DNA of 64,000 bases from NCBI RefSeq assembly GCF_019802045.1, contig NZ_JAHVHU010000019.1, positions 25,710-89,709 on the forward strand, read 5' to 3'. The DNA comes from Membranihabitans marinus (lineage in GTDB: Bacteria; Bacteroidota; Bacteroidia; Chitinophagales; Saprospiraceae). Under the pieces are notes generated by a model. The model had not been told where the DNA came from and did not search any database. It worked only from the letters and a program-made list of their open reading frames with translations. This document shows, one piece after another, positions 29,256 to 38,776 of the stretch. The translations under genes were made by a program, and so were the position numbers. How positions within the stretch are numbered: position 1 is the stretch's first letter; every line of letters starts with the position of its first letter.

Positions 29256-29486
29256 TTAATTTTCCTGGATGATTACCTGCGCGGCTTCTTTTTTACGCAA
29301 AGCAATGTGGCTTGTGTTAAGTTTGACATACAAGGTGCTTCCGAAAGGGGATTTCCGTATGACGGTTGTCGTGGTACCGGGCAGAAAGCCCAGTTCGGTT
29401 AACCGGGCCGAACACGAGGCGTTTTCTATGCGTTTTATGGTGACTGGTTTGTGGCAGGCAATGTGATTAAGCGTGGTGAGCGACAT
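29256..29486 (-). CDS. feoA: Ferrous iron transport protein A
   Basis: 76 residues, a single SH3-like domain with the FeoA pattern: an N-terminal leucine-rich start (MSLTTLNHIACHKPVTIKRI), LTELGFLPGTTTTVIRKSPF and a C-terminal IALRKKEAAQVIIQ. It assists FeoB. It is the first gene of a feoA-feoB(-plsC) transcript, and its promoter region carries an AT-rich palindrome. Confidence 0.93.
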   Translation of the reverse strand: MSLTTLNHIACHKPVTIKRIENASCSARLTELGFLPGTTTTVIRKSPFGSTLYVKLNTSHIALRKKEAAQVIIQEN

Positions 29487-29497
29487 AGTTATTTTTA

Positions 29498-29514
29498 TTT
29501 AGACAAAAACTAAA
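29498..29514. promoter_or_regulatory. Possible metal-regulator operator upstream of feoA
   Basis: TTTAG-ACAAAAA-CTAAA, an interrupted palindrome ending 11 bp before the feoA start. Iron-uptake genes are normally repressed by Fur or DtxR-type proteins, and the TTAG/CTAA ends recall DtxR-like sites. A Fur-family gene is present at 13909. Confidence 0.4.
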
Positions 29515-29606
29515 CTAGTGCAAAATAAGGGAAATTATCTTTATTTTGAAAGGAAAGTATTCGCTAATTTTTTGTTGTTTGAGACGAACGGCCGGTCGCT
29601 TATACT

Positions 29607-29672
29607 GGTTTATGGGGTTGATAAGGTTGATGGGGTTGATGGGGTTTGTAAGGTTGATGGGGTTTTTAGGTA
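29607..29672. repeat. Imperfect GGTTGATGG tandem repeat
   Basis: Six to seven diverged copies of a 9-nt unit (GGTTGATGG, with GGTTGATAA and GGTTTGTAA variants) in the 323-bp gap between feoA and tRNA-Ala. No gene is seen in the gap. Confidence 0.75.
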
Positions 29673-29809
29673 GAGAATCAAAATAGAGATGGGTGTGCTA
29701 ACGCGGGCTGGCGCTGAGAAGAAAGGAAAGCTTCAGAATTCATCTTAGGTCTGTAATCTTTCTTCGCAAATACTACGGCGGACAAAAATAAAATCTGAAA
29801 TCAAAAAAG

Positions 29810-29883
29810 TGGAGGATATCGGATTCGAACCGATGACCTCTACACTGCCAGTGTAGCGCTCTAGCCAACTGAGCTAATCCCCC
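29810..29883 (-). tRNA. tRNA-Ala (anticodon GGC)
   Basis: On the minus strand the acceptor is GGGGGAT with ATCCTCC plus discriminator A. The third pair is G-U, the alanine identity element G3-U70. D arm GCTCAGTTGGCTAGAGC. Anticodon stem CTACA/TGTAG with loop CTGGCAG gives anticodon GGC. T arm contains GGTTCGAATCC. CCA is not encoded, and a T-run follows the 3' end. Confidence 0.97.
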
Positions 29884-29887
29884 ATAC

Positions 29888-29935
29888 AGGTGTGGGTGTG
29901 GGTGTGAGTGTGAGTGTGGGGTGTGAGTGTCGTGT
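29888..29935. repeat. GTGTGG/GTGTGA microsatellite in the tRNA-Ala leader
   Basis: An array of GTGTGG and GTGTGA hexamers (plus strand), immediately upstream of the tRNA-Ala 5' end in its transcription direction. Short units make copy-number change likely. Confidence 0.8.
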
Positions 29936-29967
29936 AAAAATCCATTCACCTTTTTCCAAACTGCTCG

Positions 29968-29998
29968 CAAAACTACTATTTATTTGTCACAAATAAAA
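29968..29998 (-). promoter_or_regulatory. Predicted promoter of tRNA-Ala
   Basis: On the minus strand TAGTTTTG (29968-29975) matches the -7 consensus TAnnTTTG, with TTTT 19 nt upstream as a weak -33. Transcription would begin near 29962, giving a leader of about 80 nt that contains the GTGTGG repeat. Confidence 0.5.
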
Positions 29999-30077
29999 CA
30001 ACCATGTAGATAATTATTATTTTTATTTCCCCTGTCATATTTTTAGTAATATTGGAATTCTAAACACGGCGTAATAT

Positions 30078-31481
30078 ATGGAAATTAAATTTTGTGGAGC
30101 AGCACGGGAAGTAACGGGCAGCGCTCACTTGGTGACATTGGATGATGGCTATACGATTTTATTGGATTGCGGTTTATATCAAGGGAATGAGGATGACATG
30201 GAAGATTTCAACAGAAACTGGTATTTCAATCCTTCGGAAATCGATTGTGTCGTTCTGTCGCATGCCCACATCGATCATTCCGGCCGGTTGCCGTTTTTGG
30301 TCAAAAGTGGGTTTAGAGGGAGTATTTATTGTACACACGCGACCCGGAGTCTTTGCGCAATCATGTTATTGGACAGTGCCAAAATTCAGGAATATGATGC
30401 CAGATATCAAAATGAACGGGCAAAATCACGAGGAGACACGACCACCATCACACCATTGTATGAAACCAAGCATGTGACCGAAACCATGAAGCTATTCCGG
30501 TCGGTCGGCTACGATCAATGGTTTACCATTCATGATGGCGTGGAAGTAATGTATAAAGATGCCGGACACATTCTGGGGTCTGCATCGGTAACATTGCGTG
30601 TGGATGGTGACAAATACATCGGTTTCTCCGGTGATATAGGACGACCTGATCGACCGATATTGCGGGATCCGGAGCCAATGCCGCCACTCGATTATCTGAT
30701 ATGTGAATCCACATATGGTGATCGGGACCACATCAGTAAGCCCATCGAAGATGAATTGTTTTTGAAAATTATTCGGGAAACCTGCGTGGAAAAAGGCGGG
30801 AAGGTAATTATCCCTTCGTTTAGCGTCGGACGAACTCAAGATATCGTATATATTCTGGATCAGTTGTTCAACGAAGGATTGTTGCCCAAAGATATTCCAA
30901 TCTATGTGGACAGCCCGCTGGCCATCAATGCTACGCAGGTATACGGCACGCACCCGGAATGCTATGATGATGAGCTCAATGAATATTTGTTGGAGGATGA
31001 TGATCCATTTGGATTCAATAGTCTGACCTATGTACGCAGTGTGGAATTTTCAAAATCCTTAAATGATAAAAAAGACCCTTGTGTGATTATCAGTGCAGCC
31101 GGCATGGCCAACGCGGGGCGGGTCCGACACCACATTGCCAATAACCTGGAAGATCCGGATAATACCATCCTGCTGGTGGGATATGCCACTCCCTCCACGC
31201 CGGCCGGGATGCTGATCAATGGCGTGGACAGACTGAAGCTGTTTGGTCAGTGGTTGCAGGTCAAAGCCCGGGTAGAACGGATCGACGCCTTATCTGCTCA
31301 CGGTGACCGGTGGGAGATGTTGTCCTTCCTGAAAAACCAACAAACGCTGAAAGGCCTTTACCTGGTACATGGAGATTACGATGTGCAGGTGGCCTGGCAG
31401 GCTTTTCTTGAAAAACGGGGGTTTGGCCCCATTGAAATTCCAGCTTTGCGAGATACGGTGAAATTATATCCGGAATCCTGA
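30078..31481 (+). CDS. Metallo-beta-lactamase/beta-CASP ribonuclease (CPSF-like)
   Basis: 467 residues. The metallo-beta-lactamase domain has H62-A-H64-I-D66-H67, YKDAGHILGSASV and FSGDIGRPD for the two-zinc site. The beta-CASP insertion spans about residues 210-350 (VIIPSFSVGRTQDIV, DSPLAINAT, ISAAGMANAGRVRHH). The C-terminal motif IDALSAHGDR and the closing LVHGDYD supply the last zinc ligands. It acts in RNA processing or decay in the cytoplasm. It is distinct from RNase J, which is longer and has a C-terminal domain. Confidence 0.87.
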   Translation: MEIKFCGAAREVTGSAHLVTLDDGYTILLDCGLYQGNEDDMEDFNRNWYFNPSEIDCVVLSHAHIDHSGRLPFLVKSGFRGSIYCTHATRSLCAIMLLDSAKIQEYDARYQNERAKSRGDTTTITPLYETKHVTETMKLFRSVGYDQWFTIHDGVEVMYKDAGHILGSASVTLRVDGDKYIGFSGDIGRPDRPILRDPEPMPPLDYLICESTYGDRDHISKPIEDELFLKIIRETCVEKGGKVIIPSFSVGRTQDIVYILDQLFNEGLLPKDIPIYVDSPLAINATQVYGTHPECYDDELNEYLLEDDDPFGFNSLTYVRSVEFSKSLNDKKDPCVIISAAGMANAGRVRHHIANNLEDPDNTILLVGYATPSTPAGMLINGVDRLKLFGQWLQVKARVERIDALSAHGDRWEMLSFLKNQQTLKGLYLVHGDYDVQVAWQAFLEKRGFGPIEIPALRDTVKLYPES

Positions 31482-31828
31482 GAAAAAGTTGTAATTTGCT
31501 GATGTGCGGCGTGTGTTACTTGCAGCCAGCCTTTGGGTTGGCGAGCGCTCCCCTGCTGAAGAAAATGTGCGCAAACTGACCGATGTGGTATATACTGATT
31601 TGAATTGGGTTTGATCGCTGGGAGGGTTCCAGATGTCAAATCATCTATACGTATAAATCGGACAGGGGTAGTACCTTCGAAAAAATATCTTGTAGGGTTT
31701 CCCCGGTGGTAACAAGAATCGCAGTTCATCGAGGGGACTCGAAATTAAGTATGCCCTGGACCCTGCTACGAGTATGGTTAGGGTAAAGAAACATGGAACC
31801 GAAAACAAATTATTAAAACATACCTCAG
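31482..31828. other. Intergenic region, nothing recognised
   Basis: 347 bp between two plus-strand genes. No frame of gene-like composition, no strong hairpin and no consensus promoter were found by eye. Confidence 0.4.
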
Positions 31829-33070
31829 ATGCATTTCAAATTTGACCTTCAATTAATACTGATTATTATCCTGGCTCCTTTATTCCTCTCTGCGCAGGAT
31901 TATTGCAATTCAGATTTTACGACCAATGAATTTAGTTCCATTCAAAAAGTTGAGTTGCAATATGGCCGGGCCGAAGCACCTCGAAATAATTTTAATGTTG
32001 ACTCCGTTGAATTGGATCTGGACCTGTATTTCTCTACAGAAAACACGAATGCGGTGCAACCGATTATGTTTCTTCTGCACGGCGGGTCATTTATCACAGA
32101 AGCCGGGAACAAAGGAGACATGGAAGAAATAGCCCGTTTGATGGTGTCCAAGGGGTTTGTGGTGGCTTCTATAAGCTATCGGACTTGGTCTATCATACTC
32201 GGTGGCGTACCTTTTAGGGAGGATATCGTGGATGTAGTGGTCAAAGCAATGTTGGATTTACAGACCGCGATTGATTTTGTGGTGGATGTGAATGGTACGG
32301 GCGATTTTCCGGAAGTAGACGTAAATCATATAGTCATCGGGGGAGCCAGTGCCGGAGCTGTGACGATCAATCACCGTTTGTATATCGATGCGCAGGACAG
32401 CTTGCCGGATTTTCTGTCGACTGCATTTGAGAACAATGGTGGATTATTTGAGAGTGATTCGGAGAAATATGAGATTGTGTACGGTCTCAATATGAGTGGT
32501 GGGATTTTTGATACGGCGTGGATCGATGCGGGTGAACCCCCGTTAATCTCCATTCACGGCGACAAGGACTCCGTGGTGTATTATGACTATGGTCTGGCCA
32601 ATGGAGTGATAGGTTTGTATGGAAGCAAACCCATGGATGAAAGATTAACGGAAAAAGGAGTGGACTCTTATTTGTATACCTTCGAAGGGGGGGGACATTC
32701 AAATATATATGATAACATACCACTGTATCGGGATCCCCTGCTGAAGGTACTGGATACCGGACTGATGAAGATCCAGGAATCGGTATGTCTGACGACCAAC
32801 AACCCGCTGGCTATAGTACCTGCGGATGTCAAACTTGTCAACACGCTGGTGGGGCAAGAGCTCATTGTTGAGAATCGTGAAAATAATCCCATGCGCTATC
32901 AGATTATAGACTTGTGGGGGCGTACCATTCAGTCGGGAGAGCTTAATCAGGGACGACAGCAGATTTCGTTCAACAGCACTGTGTCCGGATACTTCGTATT
33001 TCGGGTGCATGGACAGAAGAGTCGGCAACAGGCGGTATATCAACAATTGTTCTATAACAAAAAACCGTAG
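31829..33070 (+). CDS. Secreted alpha/beta hydrolase with T9SS C-terminal domain
   Basis: 413 residues. A signal peptide (cleavage near LSAQ) is followed by an esterase/lipase domain with the oxyanion-hole motif FLLHGGSF, the nucleophile elbow GGASAGAVT (Ser in GxSxG), an acid in ISIHGDKDSVVYYDYG and a C-terminal active-site His in FEGGGHSNIYD. From about residue 335 a type IX sorting domain follows (LVGQELIVEN, YQIIDLWGRTIQSG, GYFVFRVHGQ). It probably acts as a surface or secreted carboxylesterase; substrate unknown. Confidence 0.82.
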   Translation: MHFKFDLQLILIIILAPLFLSAQDYCNSDFTTNEFSSIQKVELQYGRAEAPRNNFNVDSVELDLDLYFSTENTNAVQPIMFLLHGGSFITEAGNKGDMEEIARLMVSKGFVVASISYRTWSIILGGVPFREDIVDVVVKAMLDLQTAIDFVVDVNGTGDFPEVDVNHIVIGGASAGAVTINHRLYIDAQDSLPDFLSTAFENNGGLFESDSEKYEIVYGLNMSGGIFDTAWIDAGEPPLISIHGDKDSVVYYDYGLANGVIGLYGSKPMDERLTEKGVDSYLYTFEGGGHSNIYDNIPLYRDPLLKVLDTGLMKIQESVCLTTNNPLAIVPADVKLVNTLVGQELIVENRENNPMRYQIIDLWGRTIQSGELNQGRQQISFNSTVSGYFVFRVHGQKSRQQAVYQQLFYNKKP

Positions 33071-33525
33071 CGGATTAATGGCAACCCCTCTTGATAAAGA
33101 CAGTGCATTTGGACGAGAGTCGATGCAGCCCGGCTGGATGGACAGGTTGTCCAATGACACACCAATGACACATTAGAATAAAGACCGTTCATTCTATTAA
33201 GTTTCGCCATTGGCGGGTTGGAGTATTGACCGACCGTCGTATGAATGTGCTTTCCGCACAACCGATCACTGCATGACAGAGATTTTGTGCGTTTAAATTT
33301 GTACGTAAAATGGATTGACCATCGGTGGTCTTCGTTTTGTTCCGGATCCGTTTAGTTTTGCCTCAGATCTGCAGAACGATAAATTCATGAATAAACCGGG
33401 ATGAGCGAACTTCGTTTTCAATTATTTTAATCACTGCGTCAAAGAACGGTTGTTTCCTTGCACAACCCCGATTAAATTGGTACTTTTACCAACTTTAAAA
33501 TTTAACGTTAAAATCTGTTTATTAA
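33071..33525. other. Intergenic region before hppA
   Basis: 455 bp. Contains the direct repeat CAATGACACAC / CAATGACACAT (about 33153-33175) and the predicted hppA promoter near its right end. No gene was recognised. Confidence 0.45.
33457..33488 (+). promoter_or_regulatory. Predicted promoter of hppA
   Basis: CTTG at 33457-33460 as -33, a 20-nt spacer, and TACTTTTA at 33481-33488 (TAnnTTTG with one mismatch). The hppA ATG is 37 bp further on. Confidence 0.45.
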
Positions 33526-35688
33526 ATGGGACAAACAATTACTTATATTATTCCATTATTTGGTGTATTAGGCATCATGTATATGTTTTGGAGATCCGCG
33601 TGGGTATCCAAGCAAGAGGTGGGAACTGATCTGATGGCTCGGATCGCAAAGAATATTGCTGACGGTGCGATGGCATTTCTCAAAGCAGAATACCGGGTGC
33701 TGGCTATTTTTGTAGTGATCGTGGCTGGATTGTTGCTTTACAGTGGAACGGTTTCCGAGGGGTCACACCCTTTGATTGCGCTGTCATTTGTTTTTGGAGC
33801 AATCTGTTCTGCATTGGCTGGATTTATTGGCATGCGTGTGGCGACCAAAGCCAACGTACGAACGACACATGCTGCACGAACCGGATTGGGTCGGGCGCTT
33901 GAGGTGGCTTTTGCCGGTGGTTCTGTCATGGGGCTGGCGGTAGTAGGTCTGGGTTTGATAGGCCTTGGCGTTCTTTACATCGTTTACAGCAGCATGGGGT
34001 GGGAGCCCGCTAAAGTGATCCAGGTATTGACCGGATTTTCATTTGGTGCATCTTCCATTGCATTGTTTGCCCGGGTTGGTGGAGGTATTTACACCAAGGC
34101 CGCTGACGTGGGGGCTGACCTGGTCGGAAAAGTGGAAGCGGGGATCCCGGAGGATCATCCTTTGAACCCGGCCACGATCGCTGATAACGTAGGGGATAAT
34201 GTGGGTGATGTAGCTGGTATGGGTGCTGATTTATTTGAGTCCTATGTTGGATCAATTATCGGAACGATGGTACTGGGAGCGGCTTTTCTGGGTTTATCCG
34301 GATTTGAAGTGACCAATGCTTTTGGCGGACTCAATGCGGTTCTCTTGCCTTTGCTTTTAGCAGGTATTGGAATTGTGACCTCGATTATTGGTACATTTTT
34401 CGTTCGTGTAAAAGAAGGAGGCGATCCACAGACTGCACTGAACACGGGTGAATTAGTGGCAGCAGTGCTGATGTTGATCGTGACTTATATTCTGATCACA
34501 ACGATCATGCCTGCTTCGTGGACATTTCATGACCATACGTACAATTCCATTGGTGTTTTCTGGGCCGTGTGTTTTGGGCTGGTTGCCGGACTGCTGATTG
34601 GATTTGTAACCGAAAAATATACGGGAACCGGAACCCGGCCTGTAACGAGTATTGTGAAACAATCGGTGACAGGTTCTGCGACCAATATTATTTCTGGCCT
34701 GGGTGTCGGAATGCAGTCTACAGCGCTTCCGATTCTTATCCTGGCTGCCGCTATTATGGGGTCTTATCATTTTGCAGGATTGTACGGTATCGCTATTGCT
34801 GCGGTAGGAATGCTCTCCAACACCGGCGTTCAGTTGGCGGTCGATGCGTATGGACCGATATCTGACAACGCAGGAGGAATCGCTGAGATGGCTGATCTGC
34901 CCGGAGAAGTCCGTCAACGCACAGACAAACTGGATGCTGTCGGAAACACCACAGCGGCTATTGGTAAAGGTTTTGCCATTGGATCGGCAGCGCTGACTGC
35001 TTTGGCTTTGTTTGCTGCCTTTATGGAAACGACCAATTTGCGAACCATCGATATTGCTCAACCAACGGTAATGGCCGGACTGTTGATCGGATCGATGCTG
35101 CCGTTTTTGTTCTCCTCGATGGCCATGAATGCGGTTGGACGAGCTGCCATGGATATGATCAACGAAGTACGACGACAATTCAATGACATACCAGAGCTTC
35201 GAGCAGCACTGGATGTAATGAACAGAAATACGAGCAATGATGTATCCACCTGGAGTGCTGAAGATCAACGGATCTATCTAGAAGCAGACGGGAAAGCAGA
35301 ATATGACAAGTGTGTGGAAATATCAACCAAAGCCTCCCTTCGAGAAATGGTTCTTCCAGGGTTGTTGGCTATTTTGACACCAGTCTTTATTGGATTTATT
35401 TTTGGAGACGAAATGCTGGGTGGATTGTTAGCTGGTGTAACGGCTACCGGTGTACTGATGGCAATTTTCCAATCCAATGCTGGTGGAGCCTGGGACAACG
35501 CCAAGAAAATGGTGGAAGAGGGCGTTGAGATTGATGGAAAAATTTACAACAAGCAATCTGAAGCTTACAATGCCACGGTGGTTGGTGATACGGTGGGTGA
35601 TCCGTTCAAAGACACTTCCGGTCCTTCCTTGAACATCTTGCTTAAGCTGATGTCCGTGGTTGCCTTGGTTATTGCGCCGTTTATATAA
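33526..35688 (+). CDS. hppA: Membrane-bound ion-pumping pyrophosphatase
   Basis: 720 residues with about sixteen membrane segments. Pyrophosphate-binding loops are intact: [36 protein letters not shown] from residue 220, and the C-terminal [17 protein letters not shown]. The motif [10 protein letters not shown] (from residue 473) has Ala and Gly at the two positions where K+-independent enzymes have Lys and Thr. By family rules this is therefore the K+-dependent class, which includes the Na+-pumping pyrophosphatases. It couples PPi hydrolysis to Na+ and/or H+ export at the inner membrane; the ion is inferred. A terminator follows. Confidence 0.95.
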   Translation: MGQTITYIIPLFGVLGIMYMFWRSAWVSKQEVGTDLMARIAKNIADGAMAFLKAEYRVLAIFVVIVAGLLLYSGTVSEGSHPLIALSFVFGAICSALAGFIGMRVATKANVRTTHAARTGLGRALEVAFAGGSVMGLAVVGLGLIGLGVLYIVYSSMGWEPAKVIQVLTGFSFGASSIALFARVGGGIYTKAADVGADLVGKVEAGIPEDHPLNPATIADNVGDNVGDVAGMGADLFESYVGSIIGTMVLGAAFLGLSGFEVTNAFGGLNAVLLPLLLAGIGIVTSIIGTFFVRVKEGGDPQTALNTGELVAAVLMLIVTYILITTIMPASWTFHDHTYNSIGVFWAVCFGLVAGLLIGFVTEKYTGTGTRPVTSIVKQSVTGSATNIISGLGVGMQSTALPILILAAAIMGSYHFAGLYGIAIAAVGMLSNTGVQLAVDAYGPISDNAGGIAEMADLPGEVRQRTDKLDAVGNTTAAIGKGFAIGSAALTALALFAAFMETTNLRTIDIAQPTVMAGLLIGSMLPFLFSSMAMNAVGRAAMDMINEVRRQFNDIPELRAALDVMNRNTSNDVSTWSAEDQRIYLEADGKAEYDKCVEISTKASLREMVLPGLLAILTPVFIGFIFGDEMLGGLLAGVTATGVLMAIFQSNAGGAWDNAKKMVEEGVEIDGKIYNKQSEAYNATVVGDTVGDPFKDTSGPSLNILLKLMSVVALVIAPFI

Positions 35689-35735
35689 AACGGAGTACAA
35701 TTCACATGTACCCTGTTTTTTAAAAATTATGAATC

Positions 35736-35774
35736 AAACCGGTTGTATGGACTCCATGCAACCGGTTTTTTTAA
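35736..35774 (+). terminator. Rho-independent terminator after hppA
   Basis: AAACCGGTTGTATGG, a short loop, CCATGCAACCGGTTT, then a T-run. It begins 48 bp after the hppA stop. Confidence 0.88.
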
Positions 35775-35951
35775 TTTTAGCGTAGTTTTCCGAATGTTGG
35801 TCTAAATTTGGATGATGAAACAAGAAAATCAGGCTATATTATGTTATTACCATGGAGATTTCCATAACTTCAAAGATTTTATTTGCCGTTCCAAGTGAAC
35901 TATATGTGCATTCTGATCTTTTAAACTAAAAGACCTTCAAAATTGAATAAA

Positions 35952-38042
35952 ATGATAATAAGAGGATTGGTATTAGTGGTCGTTGTTCTGGGTGGTTTTA
36001 TATACAACCAGTTTGACGGTGAAAACCTGGATGAACTTACAAAAGAACAAGTAATCATGAAGGGGATTAATACCTTTGTGGATTATGTGCATTTTTCGCC
36101 GCATGAAATGGACGATGCCTATGCCGAAGAGGTATTTCATATATACCTGGAATCGCTGGACGGGCGAAAACAATTTTTTACCGGCGAGGAAGTCGATCAA
36201 CTCAAAACCAATCTCGATCAACTAGATGACCAGATCAGGTCATTTGATCTGACCTTTTTTAACCAATCTTATGACATTTATAAAAATGCCTTTGACCGTG
36301 CAGAGGCATTTTATGTGAGCATATTGAAGGAACCCTTTGATTATGATGTGGATGAAAATCTGGAACGAGACCCTGAAAAGCTCGATTTTGCGCGAGATAC
36401 CGCAGCTTTAAAAGATTACTGGCGCAAATTGCTGAAGTACGAAACGGTGAGCCGAATCATTGATAAACAGAATGCAAAATTAGAAGAAGATGAGGCACAG
36501 ACCTTCGAAGAGATTGAAAAGGAGGCCCGCGAAGGAACCAAGAAAATGTATGACCGGTATTTTGATCGAATGAAAGATTTCTTGCGTGAACAGGACCTAT
36601 TTGATCAATACATGAATGCCATTACCATGGCGAATGATCCGCATTCGAATTACTTCAGTCCCAAAAAGAAAGAAGATTTTGAAATCGACATGTCTGGTAA
36701 ATTAGAAGGCATCGGTGCCCGGTTGACCAAAGATGGTGAATATACCAAGGTGGTCAGTATCGTACCCGGTGGTCCGGCCTGGAAAGGAAAAGAATTGGAA
36801 GCCAAGGATTTGATTGCCAAAGTGGCTCAGGGTGATGAAGAACCTGTTGATGTGCGGGGGTGGCGAACGGATGATGTGGTGCAGCTGATACGTGGTGAAG
36901 CAGGAACCACGGTTCGGTTGTTTGTGAAAAAACCCGATGGAACGATGGAAGAGGTAGCGATCATACGCGACGAGGTGGAGATTGGACAGAGCTTTGCCAA
37001 ATCATTTATAATCGATGATGAAGAAATTAATCGAAAAATAGGCTATATAAAGCTTCCCCGTTTTTATTTTGAATTTGATGGCGATAAGAGATCATCGACC
37101 GATATGGCCGAAGAGCTGGAAAAAATGAAAGATGAAAATGTAGAAGGGGTAATCCTCGATCTGCGCTTCAATCCCGGTGGATCCTTGAGTGATGTGGTTG
37201 ATATCAGTGGTTTGTTTATCGAAGGTGGACCGATCGTACAGGTCAAATCTCGCAAAGATGATCCGTACATCTGGAAAGATAAAGACAAGAAATCCCATTA
37301 CGATGGCCCCCTGGTTATCCTGGTGAACCATTTTTCAGCATCGGCGTCTGAGATTCTGGCTGCGGCTATGCAGGATTACAATCGGGCAGTGATCGTGGGT
37401 AGTACGTCTACTTTTGGAAAAGGAACGGTCCAGCGATTTTTTCAACTGGATCAGGCTTTCCGCGGTAATAATCCCTACGGTAACCTGGGTGATGTGAAAC
37501 TAACCATTCAGAAGTATTACCGGATCAACGGAGGGAGTGTACAGCTTCGCGGTGTGATTCCGGATATCATTCTGCCGGATACCTACATGTATATGGAGAT
37601 GGGCGAAAAGGATTATGACAATCCCCTCGAATGGACGAAGATCGATCCGCTTAAATACAACCAGGACGTATTCAACATAGCCAATATGGATGTGATCAAA
37701 GCCAATTCGAAACAACGGGTTGAAGGAAATCCGATATTTTCAAAGATTGATGAATATGCGAAATATTTGAAAGAAGTGCGTAACCAAAGCATCACCCCAC
37801 TGGACCTGGAAGAGCTCAAAGCGCTGGAGAAAAAACGGAAATCACGATCTGATAAGTTCAATGATCTCGATCAGGTCAATGAACAAATCAAAGTGTACAA
37901 CTACCCCAAAGACCTGGAAAAAATCCAGATTGATTCCTCCTTGATTGCAGCAAACCAGGAAGAAATGTCGGATATTCAAAAAGATGTATACATCAACGAA
38001 GCATTGTGGATCGTCAATGACTTGATTGAGAGTCAGCCGTGA
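35952..38042 (+). CDS. Tail-specific protease (carboxy-terminal processing peptidase, S41)
   Basis: 696 residues from the ATG at 35952; an in-frame TTG three codons earlier is less likely. An N-terminal signal anchor (MIIRGLVLVVVVLGGFIYNQ) precedes a helical region, a PDZ domain around residues 240-330 (GKLEGIGARLTKDGEYTKVV) and the S41 catalytic domain, with the serine near 466 in SASASEILAAA and the lysine near 490 in STFGKGTVQ (Ser-Lys dyad). The size matches the long Prc/Tsp type rather than short CtpA. It should process or degrade periplasmic proteins from their C-termini. Confidence 0.93.
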   Translation: MIIRGLVLVVVVLGGFIYNQFDGENLDELTKEQVIMKGINTFVDYVHFSPHEMDDAYAEEVFHIYLESLDGRKQFFTGEEVDQLKTNLDQLDDQIRSFDLTFFNQSYDIYKNAFDRAEAFYVSILKEPFDYDVDENLERDPEKLDFARDTAALKDYWRKLLKYETVSRIIDKQNAKLEEDEAQTFEEIEKEAREGTKKMYDRYFDRMKDFLREQDLFDQYMNAITMANDPHSNYFSPKKKEDFEIDMSGKLEGIGARLTKDGEYTKVVSIVPGGPAWKGKELEAKDLIAKVAQGDEEPVDVRGWRTDDVVQLIRGEAGTTVRLFVKKPDGTMEEVAIIRDEVEIGQSFAKSFIIDDEEINRKIGYIKLPRFYFEFDGDKRSSTDMAEELEKMKDENVEGVILDLRFNPGGSLSDVVDISGLFIEGGPIVQVKSRKDDPYIWKDKDKKSHYDGPLVILVNHFSASASEILAAAMQDYNRAVIVGSTSTFGKGTVQRFFQLDQAFRGNNPYGNLGDVKLTIQKYYRINGGSVQLRGVIPDIILPDTYMYMEMGEKDYDNPLEWTKIDPLKYNQDVFNIANMDVIKANSKQRVEGNPIFSKIDEYAKYLKEVRNQSITPLDLEELKALEKKRKSRSDKFNDLDQVNEQIKVYNYPKDLEKIQIDSSLIAANQEEMSDIQKDVYINEALWIVNDLIESQP

Positions 38043-38051
38043 TTAAACGGA

Positions 38052-38200
38052 AAAGCAGAGTAGCTCAAAGCAGAGAAGTTCTAAGCTCAAAGCTCAAAGC
38101 AGAGAAGTTCTAAGCTCAAGCTCAAAGTAAAGAGGTTCTAAGCAAAGAGGTTTTAAGCTCAAAGCTCAAAGCAATTAGGTTCTAAGCTCTGAGGTGTAGG
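38052..38200 (+). repeat. Degenerate AAGCTCAAAGCAGAGAAGTTCT tandem array
   Basis: Irregular repeats of AAGCTCAAAGC and of AGAGAAGTTCT / AGAGGTTCT directly after the protease stop codon. Related words (AAGCTCAAAGC) occur near 2860. The block occupies about half of the 321-bp gap before the next gene; the rest is featureless. Confidence 0.75.
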
Positions 38201-38363
38201 TGCTCGTAAGTTTCCAAAAATCAGGATCAATTGACTGAAGATTCATCTGATTAGCAAGAAGCACACCATGCAGTCCACCTTAATGACCAACTGCTTAGTT
38301 TACCTGCCGTGGTCAGGCATGTAGGTGATCTACCATCAATCACCACCAACCACTCATGATCAA

Positions 38364-38648
38364 TTAATCACTGGCTTGTTCCAAAATGTAGTTCCATTGC
38401 TGATCCCGTTCTTCCGGAACATCATATCCGGAACGACGGTACCAATAATCACCGTTCCAGTGATCTCCCTCCAAATAATGAAGGTAACCATGGATCAACG
38501 CTGCTAGTGCGTCATCTTCTTCCTGGACCAGATCATGGGCCTTATCCCACTTATCGTGATGAGTATACCAAAGTGCTTTTTCGTGAGTCGATAAACCTTC
38601 CGAAGGTTCATTTAGGTTTAGAGCAGCGGTCAATTCTTCCAGTGTCAT
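38364..38648 (-). CDS. Small conserved protein of unknown function
   Basis: 94 residues, soluble, rich in Trp, His and acidic residues. THEKALWYTHHDKWDKAHDL and HGYLHYLEGDHWNGDYWYRR follow a pattern I recall from a widespread bacterial family of about 90 residues (LWY...WDxAHxLV...YLHRxEGDxWNADYWYRRA) with no assigned function. No signal peptide or membrane segment. It stands alone between a plus-strand protease and a minus-strand secreted protein gene. Confidence 0.72.
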   Translation of the reverse strand: MTLEELTAALNLNEPSEGLSTHEKALWYTHHDKWDKAHDLVQEEDDALAALIHGYLHYLEGDHWNGDYWYRRSGYDVPEERDQQWNYILEQASD

Positions 38649-38712
38649 AGTTAGTTTGTGCTAAGTATGTGGACTAGATACTCATCTAGAAAAATCTGCA
38701 ACGTCCAGGTAA

Positions 38713-38750
38713 CAAAAAAAATCCCAAAGTAACGGTCGCCACTTTGGGAT
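38713..38750 (-). terminator. Rho-independent terminator of the secreted protein gene at 38777
   Basis: Read on the minus strand: ATCCCAAAGT, a 10-nt loop, ACTTTGGGAT, then TTTTTTT. The stem is perfect over 10 bp and lies 26 bp after the stop. Confidence 0.92.
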
Positions 38751-38776
38751 TCTTCTGAGGTTTAGCTTTTATTGTT

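Noticed and set aside
29773..29970. Frame containing GGLAQLARALHWQCRGHRFE over tRNA-Ala
   Set aside because: Same artefact, from the tRNA on the minus strand.
38052..38200. Possible CRISPR array
   Set aside because: Units are irregular and contiguous with no unique spacers, and there are no cas genes in the window.
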